Part shown: positions 9,579 through 18,548 of the stretch, in pieces
Numbering within the stretch: position 1 is the stretch's first letter
Layout of the letters: each line of letters begins with the position of its first letter
NCBI GenBank assembly: GCA_036897095.1
Contig: JAYMSP010002932.1
Coordinates: 1-21,859, forward strand
Length of the DNA stretch: 21,859 bases
Direction of reading: 5' to 3'
Source of the DNA: Plantago elongata
Taxonomy: Eukaryota > Streptophyta > Magnoliopsida > Lamiales > Plantaginaceae
The notes under the pieces: generated by a model
What the model was told of the DNA's origin: nothing
Database searches by the model: none
What the model saw: the letters and a program-made list of their open reading frames with translations, nothing else
Made by a program: the position numbers and the translations under genes

Positions 9579-12271
9579 CTATATTTTATAAATTTTAACA
9601 CTTTTGTGCTCGCGCTTTTGATTTCGCTCTCGCTCGTGCTTTCGCTTCAGGTGATCTAGGTGCTTCCACTCGATCATTGGTATCACTTGAGCCTGAAAGA
9701 AAATATGGAAGTTAGTCTTATTCAAACTACTTGTGGTTTTCTGAGAATAAAGAAGTTTATGTCTTTCTGAGCATACTTGTGTATCAACACGAGGCTCATC
9801 AACTTGAACTTCTGGAGAAATTGGTGCTTCAGATATCGGGTTGAGAGGAGTGGAAGCTTACTCACCAACCTTTCTTTCTGCTTGAGCCTGAGAATTAAAA
9901 TTAAAAATGCAAGTTTTAGAAATATTCTGTAGAAAAGGGTTAAAAGGATGTGAATTTTTTAGAGTGCACTTACTTCCAAGTTAGGAAGATCAAAATCATT
10001 TCTTTCAGAAACCTGTGTGGTTTCTGGCAACCTTTATGGAGACTTAGCTATTTCAATAGTGTCTATTTCCGTAGGTGCTAGGGAGGTCGCAACATTTTCC
10101 CCAACCACCTTTTTTTCAGAAAGAACCTATTCGAAGAAACAAAGCATTTGATTAAACAAGTGAATTGACACAAGTTATTCACAAAAAGAGTTGGTTCATG
10201 TTTTACATGCCTTCTCAATTGAAGGCTCAGAAACAATCTCTTCAGAAGGTTTTTCAACCTCTGGAATCACTTGATCCTGTGGTATTTCTACCACATCATT
10301 TACTTTCTCAGTTGGAGACTGTATATAGAGACAAAATGAAGTTAAATACAATAAGAATTTTACAAAAACTTGTGAAAGTCCAAGTTTTTATGAGAGTCCT
10401 GTAATATTGTATAGTAATTGTGCGGTGTTGTGTATAAACTGTGGATTTTTGTGTATTTGCAATTTGTGTATTATTGTATATTAATTGTGTGGCTGAATCG
10501 TTGTGTGTGAAACTTCCAGGATTTTCCGGACTCCCAGGAGAGTTTTTCTAAGAATTTAGTAAAGACCAAATTGTGTTTTTTTAGAGACAATTGACTACAT
10601 GTATCACAGGCTCAGATTCTTGATGTGTAAAGGTTGAAGGAACCTCTTCTTCATTCAGAGGGGTAGGCAAAATCTCTTCCCCCTGGAATGGTGTCTCCAT
10701 GAAAGCCTGTAACAAAGGAAGTTTATGAGTAACAAGTTAACATTATACAAATGTTCACAAGTTTGATATACATTACTATGTTACCTGGTTATCTTCAAGC
10801 AAAGTGGATTCCATTTCATGGTTTGAAGTTTTCAGTACTTCGGATCTTTCCTCTACTTGATCATTCTGAGTATCCGTCTCAGAGAGAGTTGAGGAACCTG
10901 CACAGTTGTAGGAATTTCTTCAACAATGAAGTTTGCTTGTAACTCGAGTGTGGAAGCAATATCAGTATCTTCCAGCACTCTGTCATGCACCACCAAGCCT
11001 TCATCTGCCTGTTGGGGTGTGACAAGTTCAACCGACTTCTCCATAGTTGCATCCTCTGCAACCTTAGTTCTTTTCGTTAGAGGAGATGAGCTAGAGGCTC
11101 CACAATGAGTCTCTATCCGTGATCTTTTGAGAACCCCTTGGAGTGGGAGGTCATTATGTGAGTCTTCACTGATGTCTGGGACAGACTCATCAATTTCATG
11201 TAGATCATTCATGGACAGCTCTGGTATTTTGCATAAACTTAAAGATCTCCATTCTGAGCTGGAGTCTTTCTGGACAGAAAGGGGCCTCAACATGTATCTC
11301 TTCAGAATCATCTTCTCCCAGAGCAACCAACTCGTCCTTCGCAACCTTTTTCATGGCTTCCTCATAAGCATGTTTGTACATACTATTGGTCACTGAGATG
11401 TCCATGTTCTCTCTGAGCACTACGCCACTCTTCTCCAGCATATAGCAAATCTTCAGGCCATAATGCATATATGCTTTGGTATCAGCACGACCTTTCACTA
11501 TCTTGGGCTCAAACTCCTTGACCTTGTTGACAAACTTCATGAAAATGTACTTCACCTAATTGAAGGGGTTTTCCCTATCATTCAGTTCTTTCTGGAGAAT
11601 GCTCATTATCATCCACCGTTCTAGACTTATCTGGTCTATGCCTCCTTTGTTGCCATCGAAGCACCGATGCAAAATGCTTGCAAGCACATTCCAGTGTTCA
11701 AAGAGATGTCTCGTCCTTATATCTCCCAAAATAAACGAGGATGGACAGTCTTTCATTTTATCATTTGTAGCTTCTTCAAATAGTACTCTGGCACTGTCAT
11801 TCAAAGCCTTGTCTCTCGTGTTGATTTCAAAATTGGTACCACGATTCTTGAGATGGAAAATTTTGTAGAAGGCATTACAATCAAGATATACTTCTATACT
11901 TTGAACCTTTGTTTTAATGAACGTTTCTTCAACGTCATTAACTATGCGAGTGTAGACATTGGAAGAATTGTAAATTCCAAGACATCTAGTAATGACAAGC
12001 CACTAGGAGCCGCACTCTAAAACTTCTTGATGTGTGCTTTTGCAAGCATCTTCACAACCATGTTTCTGTCTGGAGTGGAGGAAATAGCAACATTTAGGTA
12101 CTTTTAAACCACATGAGCACCCCAGTTAATTCTGAGGCTGGAGGTCCAGTCCCCTATGTTGAAATCACCCAACAAGCGTTTATTCAACACCAACTATTCT
12201 CTTTCTCCTTGCGTTTTAGCAGAAGAAGTTGCAACCGAGATCTTGGAAGAGGTCTTTCTCAGTGCCTTTTC
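9579..12271 (-). pseudogene. Env-like / plant-transposon-type ORF with a multi-exon C-terminal region, broken
   Basis: A long exon reads from about 12271 to 10785. Coherent stretches are KALRKTSSKISVATSSAKTQ (N-terminal), RLLGDFNIGDW, VVKMLAKAHIKKF, then LVITRCLGIYNSSNVYTRIV, IEVYLDCNAFYKIFHLKNRG, SSFILGDIRTRHLFEHWNVL, KAYMHYGLKICYMLEKSGVV and an acidic tail with basic patches (LKRSRIE, PLTKRTKV) that could be nuclear signals. At least four in-frame stops (one at 11556-11558) and three frameshifts (about 12010, 11250, 10885) break it. Five small exons follow in phase 0: 10599-10706, 10211-10318, 9974-10126, 9777-9887 and 9579-9692 (stop at 9579-9581), rich in Pro, Glu and Val. Two of these carry one stop each. 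The resemblance to the 'putative plant transposon protein' ORFs found after pol in Sirevirus-like elements is from family knowledge; the role is unknown. Confidence 0.6.
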
Positions 12272-12462
12272 TTATATAGAGTTTTGAGTAAGGTAATCGA
12301 TGTGAGTGTTTGAATTCGATAGAATTTAGTCTATCTTTTCAGAAGACTAAACAAGGAGCATATAATTAACATAAGGATTTGCAGAAAACTTAGAGAGTTT
12401 TTGTTGTTTTGATGCAAGATAAAATTTCAAATTTGGTAAAAGTGTTTGTCTCTTACCAGAAT

Positions 12463-12475
12463 CCTTTATATATAG
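12463..12475 (-). promoter_or_regulatory. TATA box upstream of the env-like ORF
   Basis: The minus strand reads CTATATATAAAGG, a near-ideal plant TATA box. About 40-60 bases downstream is an A/C-rich stretch (CATCAAAACAACAAAAAC) typical of a plant 5' leader. The ORF frame opens about 190 bases further on, at 12271. A second, weaker TATA-like site (CTATATAAG) lies at about 12272-12280. Confidence 0.5.
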
Positions 12476-13179
12476 CAAATGAGAATTACATAATACAACA
12501 TACGTATAGAAATTATGTATGTGTAACTGTGTACACTGCATCGGCATGGTATACGTTTCTACTTTCCATTTAATGCTTAGTGGGCCATGATTGTATCTGC
12601 AACAGGCATTACTTGCCGAGATTCAATCTCACCCGTTGAGATCAAATGTTTATTCGTCAAGAGTTATGGTTGAATATCTTTGCAATGATTTCAATAAACA
12701 AATGTTCCCGTGTCCACTTAATGAATTTGGCAATACATATCCATGAGTCACTGTTAGTGTGATAGAACAAAACCTTTTGGACTTATCATTGAGATAACAA
12801 GTCTTGTTTTATGTTACTTATCATAAAAATGGTAAAAACACAAAACCCTAGACATGTTTGACTCCCAGAAATATGTACTTTGTAGTACTATTTGTTCCCT
12901 CATACTTCATGACTTAAATGGTTTTCTGAGTTCCCCTATCAGAAAAAAAAAACCACTGGATATTGACATGTTCATAGTATTTGAGTTCTAGTTTTATATA
13001 CTTATGGACTATATACCAACTTACCTCTCTGGATTCCTTTTTCCAGAAAATCTTAGGCTTTCTGAGTCTCATATCTCATAAACCTTAGCATCCTTCTTTT
13101 CATATAGGTTACCTGAATACCCGTTTCAGAAATCTGTTTCCTTTTCTATGTTCTTACTCACTCTTTTAGATATTTAGAA
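12476..13179. other. Gap between pol and the env-like ORF, no gene
   Basis: Both strands are full of stops and no protein motif is seen. The stretch includes two CTTTCTGAG-like motifs (12922-12930, 13058-13066), also present elsewhere in the copia-derived DNA of this window. A spacer of this kind between pol and the extra ORF is usual in Sirevirus-like elements. Confidence 0.5.
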
Positions 13180-13880
13180 CTTTTCAGTTCTTTTGGCAAC
13201 TGCATTAACCCAAGACTGAGTCTTAAGGTTAAAACCTACTTTCCTGGAGTGGCATAGTGCAGATATCTGCAAGCCGATCTTTTGTACCAACTTTTAGAAT
13301 CTCTTATTCCCTTTTTCAACATGGTTTCTAATGAAGTAGTGTCTAACATCAATGTGCTTAGCTCTAGCATGAAAGTTGAGATGTTAATATAAATAGCACT
13401 TATGTTGTCACAGAAAATGGGAGTTTTCTATTCGTTGAGTCCATAGTCTCTGAGTTGTTGTTGTAACCATAATATTTGAGTGGCACAACAACCAGCAATA
13501 ATATATTCAGCCTCTGTGGTAGATGTAGCAATTGAGTTTTTCTTATTGCTAAACTATGAGATAAGTCTAGTGCCCAGAAACTGACAAGTTCCTGAAGTAA
13601 TTTTTCTATCAAGCATTGATCCATCATAGTCAACATCTAAGTAGCTAATCAAACTCAATCCAATTTCTTTAGGATACCACAGTCCAACTTCTATTGTACC
13701 TTTAACATGCCTTAATATCTTCATAGCAATGTTGTAGTGTGATTGCATAGGATTTGTTTGAAATCTAGCACACACACCAACTGCATATTGAATACCAGGC
13801 CTGCTTGCAGTAAGGTAGAGTATTGAACCTATCAACTTCCTATACTTATGTTCTTCAACACTGTTATCAGATTCACTATA
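13180..13880 (-). pseudogene. Copia pol: RNase H domain, broken
   Basis: The frame runs from RKLIGSILYLTASRPGIQYA (about 13845-13785) through FQTNPMQSHYNIAMKILRHV and YLDVDYDGSMLDRKITSGTC to QFLGTRLIS, then a stop where the family has Trp. It continues FSNKKNS, IATSTTEAEYIIAGCCATQI and LRDYGLNE, then after frameshifts NFHARAKHIDVRHYFIRNHV (about 13382-13320) and VGTKDRLADICTMPL (near 13290). These are the family's ADYAG, DRKSTSG, TEAEY, KHIDIRYHFIR and LADIFTKPL positions. In an active element the domain removes RNA from the cDNA hybrid. Stops and shifts make it inactive. Confidence 0.85.
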
Positions 13881-13979
13881 AGTTATTTTGATTTCATGCT
13901 CATAGGTATATAAGCATTCTTTTCATAAGGCTTTAGATGGAGCTTGTTGAGCATATATTTTACATACTTTGTTTGACTA

Positions 13980-14610
13980 ATGAATATTCCATCATTGAGT
14001 TCCTTGACTTGCAATCCTAGGAAAATTTAATTCTTCCATCATGCTCATCTCAAATTTACTTTTCATGATATTTGCAAAATCATCACAAAGTTGCTTGTCT
14101 TTAGAACCAAATATAATGTCATCAACATATACTTGAACTTAAAAAGAGTCTCCCTTCATGATTTAAAGTAAATAAAGTTTTATCAACTTTACCTTTTTTT
14201 AAATCACTTTCCAAAAGGTATTTGGCCAAAGTGTCATACCATGCTCTTGGAGCCTATTTTAGACCATATAGAGCTTTCTTTAACTTAAAGACCATCCTAC
14301 TTTTTTAGGAAACTTCAAAGCCTGGTGGTTGTTCAACATAGACTTCCTCAGCAAGTTCACCATTCAGAAATGCACTCTTAACATCCATTTGGTAAACTTT
14401 GAAGTCATTATGAGCTGCAATGGCTAGAAATAGTCTGATTGCATCAAATATTGCAACTGGTGCATATGACTCATCAAAGTCAAAGCCTTCAGTCTGGATA
14501 AATCCCTTGGCAACCAACCTAGCCTTGTTTCTGATTTTTTCACCAGACTCATTCATTTTGTTTCTAAAAACCTACTTAGTTCCAATCACATATTCCTTCA
14601 ACAAATGAAA
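13980..14610 (-). pseudogene. Copia pol: reverse transcriptase domain, broken
   Basis: From 14556 the frame reads [40 protein letters not shown] and [20 protein letters not shown] to QPPGFEV, then a stop. It goes on KALYGLK, a stop at the place of Gln, APRAWYDTLAKYLLES, another stop, then VQVYVDDIIFGSKDKQL with the catalytic YVDD intact (about 14135-14124), and FEMSMMEELNF before the frame shifts near 14030. The first catalytic Asp is in QMDVKSAF. FEMSMMxELNF is typical of Sirevirus- and Tork-like copia RT. At least three stops and one shift break it. Confidence 0.88.
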
Positions 14611-15349
14611 CTAGTTTCCAGACCTTGTTTCTCTCAAATTGATCCAACTCTTATTGCATTACAGAGATTCAATCTCGATCCTCTAATGCATCTTCAATAG
14701 TTTTAGGTTCAATGTTTGAGATAAAACATTCAAAGAGAGAATCAACATTTTTAGCGATTGCTCTCCTAGTTCTAACACCTTGATCAATGGGACCAATCAC
14801 ATCCTTTGCAGGATGATCTCTAATCCACTTCCTAATGAGTTTTGAACTAGTAGGGTAACTATCTACGTGATCGGAATGTATATCACAACGATTATGATTT
14901 GATACTTCTTTAGTATCAGTGATATTTTGTACACTAGAAGTGCGGTAAATATCATATACATGTTCAGTGTGAGAGATTTTTGGAGCAACACTTTCAGAAA
15001 GGTCATTCCCATAAAGGTCTCAACGATGAATATTCTCAATTTCCATTTCTGGAATTGTCATAGAAAATTCTTCATCATGTCTAAGAGTCATCTGGTTGTT
15101 ACTAGGCACATCATGCTTTTCTTCGTGAGACTCATCCTCTACATTAATGACGGAGTTTCTCCTTTCTGAGGATTCTTCTTTAGAATCTTTAATCATAAGT
15201 TCTTTGAACCTGTCTGAGAGTTCTTCATCAAGGAGTATTTTCTTGCTTCCTTCATAGAATTACACATGAACCGATTCTTCAATCTTCTTTGTTCTCTTGT
15301 TGTATACACTGTTGGCTTTGCTATAGATAGAATAACCAAGAAATACACC
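14611..15349 (-). pseudogene. Copia pol: integrase C-terminal to RT linker, decayed
   Basis: Minus-strand pieces continue the pol frame: GVFLGYSIYSKANSVYNKRT (just below 15349), KILLDEELSDRFKELMIKDS, EEFSMTIPEMEIENI, HVDSYPTSSKLIRKWIRDHP and FECFISNIEPKTIEDALEDR (about 14735-14680). GYSxxSKAxxVYNKRT is the conserved integrase C-terminal motif of copia. WIRDHP and EPKTIEDAL are the usual markers before RT. Stops interrupt the frame several times. Confidence 0.75.
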
Positions 15350-16216
15350 TTAATCTTCCTTAGGTTGAAATGTTCTCAAATATTCTTTTTCAATGTTTAG
15401 AACAAAACATCTACAACCAAACACTTTCAGATGTTTGATATTAGGGGGTCTACCAACCAAAAACTCATAAGGAGTTTTGCCATGGTAATTGTTTATCAAG
15501 CATCTGTTCTGGGTGTAACATGTTGTATTTACAGCTTTAACCCAATAAATTTCACTTGTCTCAATGTCAGCTAGCATTGTCCTTGCAGCTTCTTTATGGG
15601 TCATATTCTTCCTTTCAGCAAAACCATTTTATTATGGTGTACTTACTGAAGATAGTTGATGTTGTATACCTTTGCAGGTAGAAAACTCATTTATGTTCTA
15701 GTTGACAAATTCAGTTCCATGGTCAGTTATGATTGCAGATACTTTTTCATTTTTCATGACTTCAAGCTTGTTCAATAAGTTTGGTATCTCCACCCTAGCA
15801 TCAGATTTTTGTTTCAGATAGACAACCCATGTAAACCTAGAGAAGTCATCTACAACAATTAGATCATACTTCTTACCTGCATAACTAGTTACGGATGATT
15901 AAAAAAGATCCACTTGTAATAGTACCAGTGTTCTAACAAAAGAATGTCTGGTTTTGGACTTGAAAGATGTTTTGGATTGTTTCCCCAATTGACAAGCAGA
16001 GCAGACACAATCCTTTATGAATGTTGTTTTAGGTAATCCAACCACTAACTCTTCGTTGGCAAGTTTGTTCAGAGTTTTGAAATTCAAGTGACTCATTCTC
16101 TTGTGCCATAACCAGTGTTCTTCAGTGTGACCTGATTGACTCACCATGAGACATTCTTCAATTGTGGCAGATGTCCAATCAGCGACATATAGACTTCCTT
16201 TCGGCCTAGCAACCAA
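15350..16216 (-). pseudogene. Copia pol: GAG-pre-integrase and integrase core, broken
   Basis: From 16216: ARPKGSLYVADW, then the HHCC zinc region with HKRMSHLNFKTLNKLANEEL and CSACQLGKQSKTSF. The core follows: VDLF (first catalytic Asp, about 15905), VVDDFSRFTWVVYLKQKSDA, ITDHGTEFVN (second Asp, codon 15722-15724) and NGFAERKN (Glu, codon 15614-15616). The second Asp and the Glu are separated by 35 codons, the D35E spacing. The motif that should read PQQNG has both Gln codons turned into TAA. After it come EAARTMLADIETSEIYWVKA and VGRPPNIKHLKVFGCRCFVL. A stop follows VDLF. The catalytic triad is still visible but the frame is dead. Confidence 0.88.
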
Positions 16217-16238
16217 GACTATCTACTTTGACTCATTG

Positions 16239-16538
16239 TCAATCAATTTTGCAAAATTTTGATTTGATATTCACCGAATATACCCTGTCTGCAAACTGGC
16301 TCATGCTTAGAAGATTATATTTCAAACCTTTAACATGTAATACGTTAGAGATTGTAAGTGATCCCAATTTGACGTTGCCAAATCCTATAGAAGGATTTAA
16401 TTCTCCTCCAACAAACCTAATGTTTGGTTCAGTATCACATACTCTATAATCGACCAAGTTTACTTTGTCTTCTGTAATGTGCTTCCCACAACCACTATCA
16501 AATAGCCATTGGACTTTAGTCCAAGAAGTGTTTTGCAC
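16239..16538 (-). pseudogene. Copia pol: aspartic protease region, 5' end of the surviving element
   Basis: The frame reads SWTKVQWLFDSGCGKHITED (about 16520-16462), with the DSG active-site triad and the GCxxH(I/M)T context of copia protease. RFVGGELNPSIGFGNVKLG and ISNVLHVKGLKYNLLSMSQF follow, the segment before GAG-pre-integrase. It is open over 99 codons with no stop. Beyond 16538 copia sequence ends within about 15 bases, and the plus-strand LTR of the next element begins, so gag and the zinc knuckle are lost. Confidence 0.85.
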
Positions 16539-17407
16539 AAGACAGGAAATAGGATAGAGATCTTTTAATTTTCAAAACAATGAAAGTCTTTATTTGTATG
16601 CTTGGATTAAGTAAAGTGTGAAGACTCCATTTTTTATATTATGTGTTTTAAATTTAGAATCTTTATTGAAGTGTTATTATTTGCGTGGCTATATTAAAGG
16701 TATGTGAACTTTAAGTGTCTTTATATGTGTATGTTATTAGTAGTTAAAATAGAAGAAGGCTAAGAGTCTTTTTAATTATATAGTTTAAATGTGTGACTTT
16801 GTTTGTGTGGCTTTTTGATGTATTAATAGTAACTCTTCAATTTTATTCACGTTAATTAAATTTTAATTAATTTACTTAAAGTTCAAAGTTAAATGTTCCT
16901 TCGATTAAAATATAATTTCCTCTCTTCTTTTCAGCACGAAAGGTTATCTTAAACGTCTAACGTTGCACACTATGTTCCGGCTATGTTTCTTACAACATTC
17001 TGACTTTCTTATTATTAAACTTTTTATGTATATCTTATGTTACTTGTGCATTTCTAGTTGTGAGTTTAGGTAGTACCTAGGCTGGTCTAAAATCTTGGTT
17101 TAATTGTTAAAAATGCATGTTTAATTCTTAAATCATTTTTACTTGCTAGATGTTTCATTTTGAGGTCGTGTCACATTTTATTTTTGTGCCATTGACCCTA
17201 AACAAAGTCCCAAACGTTTTTTGCACTAAGAAATCTGATTAGTACTCCTCCTTTAGTGTGTTTAAATGGTAGTTAAATGGATTAAAGAGTCTCTCTTAAT
17301 GTGGCTCCATTATTGTATGTTTTATCATGAGTTTTAAGTGTCTTTAAGCCCTTTAAATTCATTCTTATCAAGGCTCTTCCAACCCTTCACCTTCACTCAA
17401 GTTTCCC

Positions 17408-17415
17408 TATAAATA
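17408..17415 (+). promoter_or_regulatory. TATA box of the 5' LTR
   Basis: CCCTATAAATACCAC sits in a block conserved between both LTRs (the counterpart is 21491-21498). Transcription would start near 17440, which puts the R region in the following 100 bases. Confidence 0.65.
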
Positions 17416-17562
17416 CCACTTGTTTGCAGCCACATTTGCACATCAAAGTTCTGGAAATTTACTCTCAAAATATTACAAGTAGTAGCTTTTATCTTTCCAA
17501 GATATTAGCTAGTTCATCTTGCAGTGCTCTCAAAGTTCTTACTCCTCTATCTTATTCAAAAG

Positions 17563-17722
17563 GTGAGTGTTCTACATAAAAACTATATATATGTAATACA
17601 TTTAAAACTTGGAAGGTATTTTATATAGTCTCTTATATTTATAAGTAATGCATGGTTTGCGAAAACACACATTCTATTGCATCAAACAAACGGTAAAAGA
17701 TTTTCACGCTTCCGCTTCTACC

Positions 17723-17776
<54 letters not shown>

Positions 17777-17785
17777 GTGTGTGTA

Positions 17786-17846
<61 letters not shown>

Positions 17847-18258
17847 GTATTGTTTTGTTTGTTCACGGTTCAAAAAAGATACGCGTACGGTAAAGGTTGA
17901 TTGTCTTGTAGTTTGGTTAGTTGTGTCTAACGAGCTACATGTTGATTACCTTTGCAAATTCTCTTTAAATCGAGTGATAGAAGCCTTCACTGATTTCTTG
18001 GGTTGTAGGATTCCACACTTGATCATGACAAGGTACTGAATGGTTAGGTTGATGAACTTAATAGGGAGCTATAAAGCCTGTTTACTTTGGGGTTATAAGG
18101 AGCGACATGAACTAAAGTTTCTGAAAGTATATACGTTTCAACGTATTATGAATTTTATGTTCTTGAGTTTTGTTATTAATATTTGATGTATTTCAAAACA
18201 ATAAAATGGAACATACATTGAGGTTTTTTTCACACTTGTTATGTTCCCTTCCTTGTAG
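17563..18258 (+). other. Candidate intron inside the 5' LTR
   Basis: Downstream of the TATA box, CAAAAG|GTGAGTG (GT at 17563) is an excellent splice donor. A good acceptor, CCTTCCTTGTAG, ends at 18258. Removing the 696 bases would also remove the TA-rich microsatellite from the leader. The 3' LTR has AAAGATGAGTG at the same place, so its donor is lost. Splicing here is inferred from consensus only. Confidence 0.3.
17725..17843. repeat. AT-rich microsatellite in the 5' LTR
   Basis: Compound (AT)n, (GTATAT)n, (GT)n and (AT)n tract. The same site is expanded differently in the 3' LTR (21799 onward). Apparent reading frames across it are repeat artefacts. Confidence 0.97.
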
Positions 18259-18535
18259 GTGAGTTGGTGGCAGAGGATGATCAACCGATTAACTCAACAA
18301 ACTAATAGTTTAATTGGGCGTTGGAAATTTGTCATTAGAATAAATCTTTCTGTTGGTTACTCAGTTTATATGAAAGACAAAAGGATGTTTGGAATTATTA
18401 TGAACTTAAGTTGAATAATAAAATTTTTGTTGTCTGAAACGTGACATGTTTCAGTTAACATTTCAACTATTCTTCCGACTAATATTTCAATTGAAATTCT
18501 ATATCTTTTAAACGTCAAAGTCGAGGAGTTACAAA

Positions 18536-18548
18536 CGGTATCAAAGCC
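18536..18548 (+). other. Primer-binding site (tRNA-iMet type)
   Basis: CGGTATCAAAGCC differs little from TGGTATCAGAGCC, the common plant PBS complementary to initiator-Met tRNA. It starts two bases after the LTR end ACA at 18533. Confidence 0.75.

Larger units (their letters stand above)
9579..16538 (-). mobile_element. Ty1-copia retrotransposon B (Sirevirus-like), pol plus env-like ORF, without recognisable LTRs
   Basis: On the minus strand the order is protease, integrase, reverse transcriptase, RNase H (16538 to about 13180), a non-coding gap, then a large extra ORF (12271 to 9579). Integrase before RT defines Ty1-copia. An extra env-like ORF after pol and an RT containing FEMSMMEELNF fit the Sirevirus lineage. 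Gag and the 5' LTR are missing: the element breaks off at about 16540, where a gypsy-like LTR begins. Joining pol and the extra ORF into one element is inference from order and strand, because no LTR brackets them. Confidence 0.65.
16541..18533 (+). repeat. 5' LTR of the gypsy-like element, left-truncated
   Basis: Clear identity with the 3' LTR starts at ATCTTTTAATTTTCAAAAC (from 16559) and possibly as early as 16541. It extends through the TA microsatellite until the window ends. By eye roughly nine of ten bases agree over the first 140 aligned bases, with indels further on (for example near 16925-16990). It contains a TATA box (17408), a splice-donor-like site (17563), possible poly(A) signals AATAAAA near 18201 and 18416, and the terminal ACA. 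The first 490 bases of the LTR are missing. Confidence 0.8.

Noticed and set aside
10165-10404. Plus-strand ORF of 79 codons
   Set aside because: It lies opposite a small exon of the minus-strand gene, spans its splice site and shows no family motif.
10926-11868. Plus-strand ORFs opposite the env-like exon
   Set aside because: The minus-strand frame reads coherently across this stretch apart from a few lesions; the plus-strand ORFs are shadows.
1-16538. Treating gag (1-815) and pol (13180-16538) as one split copia element
   Set aside because: Both are on the minus strand, but gag lies on the pol's downstream side, which would need a rearrangement. Separate elements are simpler.
17639-17893. 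Two overlapping ORFs on opposite strands with Tyr-Ile repeats
   Set aside because: They are translations of the AT/GT microsatellite and have no coding character outside it.
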